A stretch of 64,000 bases of DNA. It comes from Gemmatimonadota bacterium. Lineage in GTDB: Bacteria; Gemmatimonadota; Gemmatimonadetes; Gemmatimonadales; Gemmatimonadaceae. The stretch lies in the NCBI GenBank assembly GCA_026387915.1, contig JAPLKS010000018.1, forward strand, positions 1 through 64,000, given 5' to 3'. A model generated the notes under the pieces. The model was not told the origin of the DNA, ran no database searches, and saw nothing but the letters and a program-made list of their open reading frames with translations. Made by a program: the position numbers and the translations under genes. Below, piece by piece: positions 62,148-64,000 of this stretch (positions are counted from its first letter, which is position 1; each line of letters opens with the position of its first letter).

Positions 62148-62633
62148 ATGATCGAAGCGCTCAAGGTGAAACTCGGTGCGGAGGTAGAAAAGCTCCGGTA
62201 CGAGTTGAACGTCACGCTGCCCTTTGAAATCAATCGGGCGGTGGAGATGGGCGACCTACGCGAAAACTCCGAGTACAAGGCGGCGCTCGAGCGTCAGCGT
62301 CTCGTGCAGGCGCGGCTCGGTCAGCTCACCATGCGGTTGAGCAAGCTCGCGTCGATCGACATCTCGCAGATTCCAACAGACCGCGTCGGGCTCGGCACGA
62401 AGATCGTGGTGGAAGATCAGGAGTCCAAGCATCGCGAGACCTATCACCTGATTTTCGGCGACTCCGTGGAGTTCGACGAAGGACACGTGACGATGAGCTC
62501 GCCGATTGGCCGTGCGATGCTCAACAAGATGAAGGGCGAAGTCGTGGTGCTGCGGCTGCCCGCGAGCACGCGCAAGCTACTCATTGTTGAGCTGGTCACG
62601 ATTCACGACGCGAAGCCGGAAGACCTCGACTAG
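62148..62633 (+). CDS. GreA/GreB-type transcription elongation factor
   Basis: 161 residues from ATG 62148 (GATGGCGATGCCCG upstream); the longer frame from 62034 adds an unconserved leader. The coiled coil (about 1-75) has the acidic tip region MGDLRENSEYKAALERQ with the Asp/Glu pair that enters the polymerase channel, and the C-terminal FKBP-like domain (about 85-160) includes HVTMSSPIGRAMLNKMKGE. The domain and motif give the family; whether GreA or GreB cannot be told. It shares CTAG with the convergent glpD stop. Confidence 0.9.
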   Translation: MIEALKVKLGAEVEKLRYELNVTLPFEINRAVEMGDLRENSEYKAALERQRLVQARLGQLTMRLSKLASIDISQIPTDRVGLGTKIVVEDQESKHRETYHLIFGDSVEFDEGHVTMSSPIGRAMLNKMKGEVVVLRLPASTRKLLIVELVTIHDAKPEDLD

Positions 62634-64000
62634 GGATCGATGGTAAAGAGACGCGCGAGTTCGGTGTGAAAGTCTTCCACCGCGCTCGCGCGTTGTGCAT
62701 TGGTCCAGCCGAGTTCCGCGGCGAGTTCTGAAGCGACCGTCTCTGCCTGCGCGCGTCCGTGATCGCGCTCGGTGAACGCGACTTTGGTGCGGCGAATGAG
62801 CACATCGCCGACGGTGCGCGCGAACTCCCGCGTTGGGTCGGGGAGTCGCTGATGCGCAGTGACGCAGGCGGAGGGCCGGCGGTCGAGTTGTCGTTCGACA
62901 ACATCGACCACTTCTTCGGCCATCGCGCGGTAGGTGGTGAGTTTGCCACCGGTGATAGCCACCACGCCGCGTGGGCCGATGGTCACGGCGTGTTCGCGGC
63001 TCGCGTCGCCAGCTGACGCAGCGTTTGACGCGATCAACGGCCGAATGCCTGCCCACGCGGTGATGACGTCGTCCGGAGTGAGCGCGGCGTTCGGCCAAAA
63101 GGCGTTTGCGGCGTCGAGCAGGTATTGCACGTCGGCGCGCGTGGCGCGCACCTGCGACGGATCGCGCGGCGGGTCGGTTTCCGTGGTGCCGATCACCGAC
63201 ACGGCGCCCCCAGGCAGCGTGAAGAGCACGCGACCGTCGGTGGGGGAGAGCATCGTGACGGCCGCGCGGTTGCCAATGCGGTCGGCCGGCACGGTGATGT
63301 GGACGCCCTTGGAGCCGTGTAGCGCCGGCGGGGCGTTCGGATCCTCCATCTGTGCGATGGTGCCGGTCCACGGCCCTGTCGCGTTGACGACTACCCGCGC
63401 CTGCAACTCGGCGCTTTCGCCAGTGGCGCGGTCGCGGATCTGGGCGCCGGACACACGGTCGCCGGTGAATCGGAGCGCCGTGACTTCCACGTAGTTGAGC
63501 GTGGCGGCGTTGGCGTTGGCCGCGCTCACGACGTTGGCGAGGGTCAGGCGCGCGTCGTCGGTGGCCGCGTCGAAGTAGCTCGCGCCGCCAGTGAGGGCGT
63601 CGTGTCGGAGGTTGGGTTCCGCCTCGAGCACTCCGTGCGCACTGAGCGCTCGATGCGGATGTTCGTTGCGAAAGAGGGCGAGCAGATCGTAGAGCCAGAG
63701 GCCCGCGACGATTTTCCAGCGCGGGAGCCGAGCGCCGCGGTAGACGGGCCAGGTGAACTGCAGCGGGTGAACGAGGTGCGGGGCGATCTCGTGCAGGATG
63801 CGTCGCTCGCGACTCGACTCAAACACCAAGTGCAGATAGCCGTGCTCGAGGTAGCGGACCCCACCATGCACCAAGCGAGAGGAGCGGCTGGAGGTGCCGC
63901 TGGCAAAGTCGTCCCGCTCTACGAGTACCGTGCGCAGGCCGCGGAGCGCGGCGTCGCGGGCAATCCCCGCGCCCGTAATGCCGCCGCCGATCACCAGCAG
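62630..64000 (-). CDS. glpD: Aerobic glycerol-3-phosphate dehydrogenase, start outside window
   Basis: 456 residues are visible and the frame is open at the right edge. The dinucleotide-binding start VIGGGITGAGIARDAALRGL, VERDDFASGTSSRSSRLVHG, the GlpD loop RYLEHGYLHLVFESSRERRI and SVIGTTETDPPRDPSQVRAT are typical of GlpD/GlpA-type FAD enzymes. It oxidises glycerol 3-phosphate to DHAP at the inner membrane. About 5-20 N-terminal residues are missing. C-terminal cap domain present (RAQAETVASELAAELGW). Confidence 0.93.
   Translation of the reverse strand: MLVIGGGITGAGIARDAALRGLRTVLVERDDFASGTSSRSSRLVHGGVRYLEHGYLHLVFESSRERRILHEIAPHLVHPLQFTWPVYRGARLPRWKIVAGLWLYDLLALFRNEHPHRALSAHGVLEAEPNLRHDALTGGASYFDAATDDARLTLANVVSAANANAATLNYVEVTALRFTGDRVSGAQIRDRATGESAELQARVVVNATGPWTGTIAQMEDPNAPPALHGSKGVHITVPADRIGNRAAVTMLSPTDGRVLFTLPGGAVSVIGTTETDPPRDPSQVRATRADVQYLLDAANAFWPNAALTPDDVITAWAGIRPLIASNAASAGDASREHAVTIGPRGVVAITGGKLTTYRAMAEEVVDVVERQLDRRPSACVTAHQRLPDPTREFARTVGDVLIRRTKVAFTERDHGRAQAETVASELAAELGWTNAQRASAVEDFHTELARLFTIDP

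Overview
The window reads as a chromosomal segment of a high-GC, Gram-negative-type bacterium, most likely a member of the Gemmatimonadota. The assignment is inference. It rests on the dense load of secreted M28-type zinc peptidases, a sortilin/VPS10-like BNR-repeat protein of about 1,100 residues, outer-membrane beta-barrels and Ala/Gly/Pro-rich coding. The envelope is clearly diderm (barrels, lipoproteins with LAAC lipoboxes). Intergenic gaps are short, ATGA/GTGA overlaps are frequent, and GTG starts are common. I see no rRNA, tRNA, CRISPR array, transposase or phage gene. Both ends cut through genes: a secreted protein at the left edge and glpD at the right edge.

Region 1-13 kb is a secreted-peptidase region. 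Four M28-fold peptidases, all on the minus strand, are interleaved with an orphan OmpR-type response regulator, a DUF1801 protein coupled to a 53-residue membrane protein, an EAL/HDOD signalling protein, a small beta-barrel and a Tyr/Gly-rich exported protein. Region 13-28 kb holds an RhlE-type DEAD-box helicase, a class V aminotransferase, a di-haem peroxidase followed by an MFS transporter with no normal start codon, an M23-like lipoprotein, a TPR protein, an EF-Tu-domain-2-like mini-protein, a fatty acid desaturase next to a one-domain asparaginase, the BNR/VPS10 protein and an outer-membrane barrel protein.

Region 27.7-33.7 kb is a complete Fe-S assembly operon read as sufR-sufB-sufC-sufD-sufU-sufS, with palindromic candidate operators upstream of sufR. 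A SufT/MIP18-like gene lies separately at 49.3 kb. Region 34-47.4 kb holds a CocE-type hydrolase and a molybdenum hydroxylase whose genes are split in two. The MocA-like cytidylyltransferase and FAD subunit sit at 37-38 kb, and the molybdopterin and 2Fe-2S subunits at 44.5-47.4 kb. Between them lie a ChaN-like protein, a Fic-C-terminal-like winged-helix protein, a thioredoxin-fold protein, an M23 peptidase, a YhbY protein and a threonine-dehydratase-like enzyme.

Region 47.4-64 kb holds a 7Fe ferredoxin, RNase D, a beta-lactamase-fold serine hydrolase with a histone-like tail, an ECF sigma/anti-sigma/PDZ operon, a matrixin-like protease coupled to an alpha/beta-hydrolase, queG with a small partner, a PlsC-type acyltransferase, a nucleotide pyrophosphatase-like enzyme, a translationally coupled LOG-like and deoxyhypusine-synthase-like pair (both with Lys/Ala-rich N-terminal tails), a GreA-type factor and glpD. 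The best candidates for something new are the LOG/DHS-like pair, the MFS gene lacking a canonical start, and a dispersed ACCGTTAACGG-type repeat that also lies inside the molybdenum hydroxylase gene.
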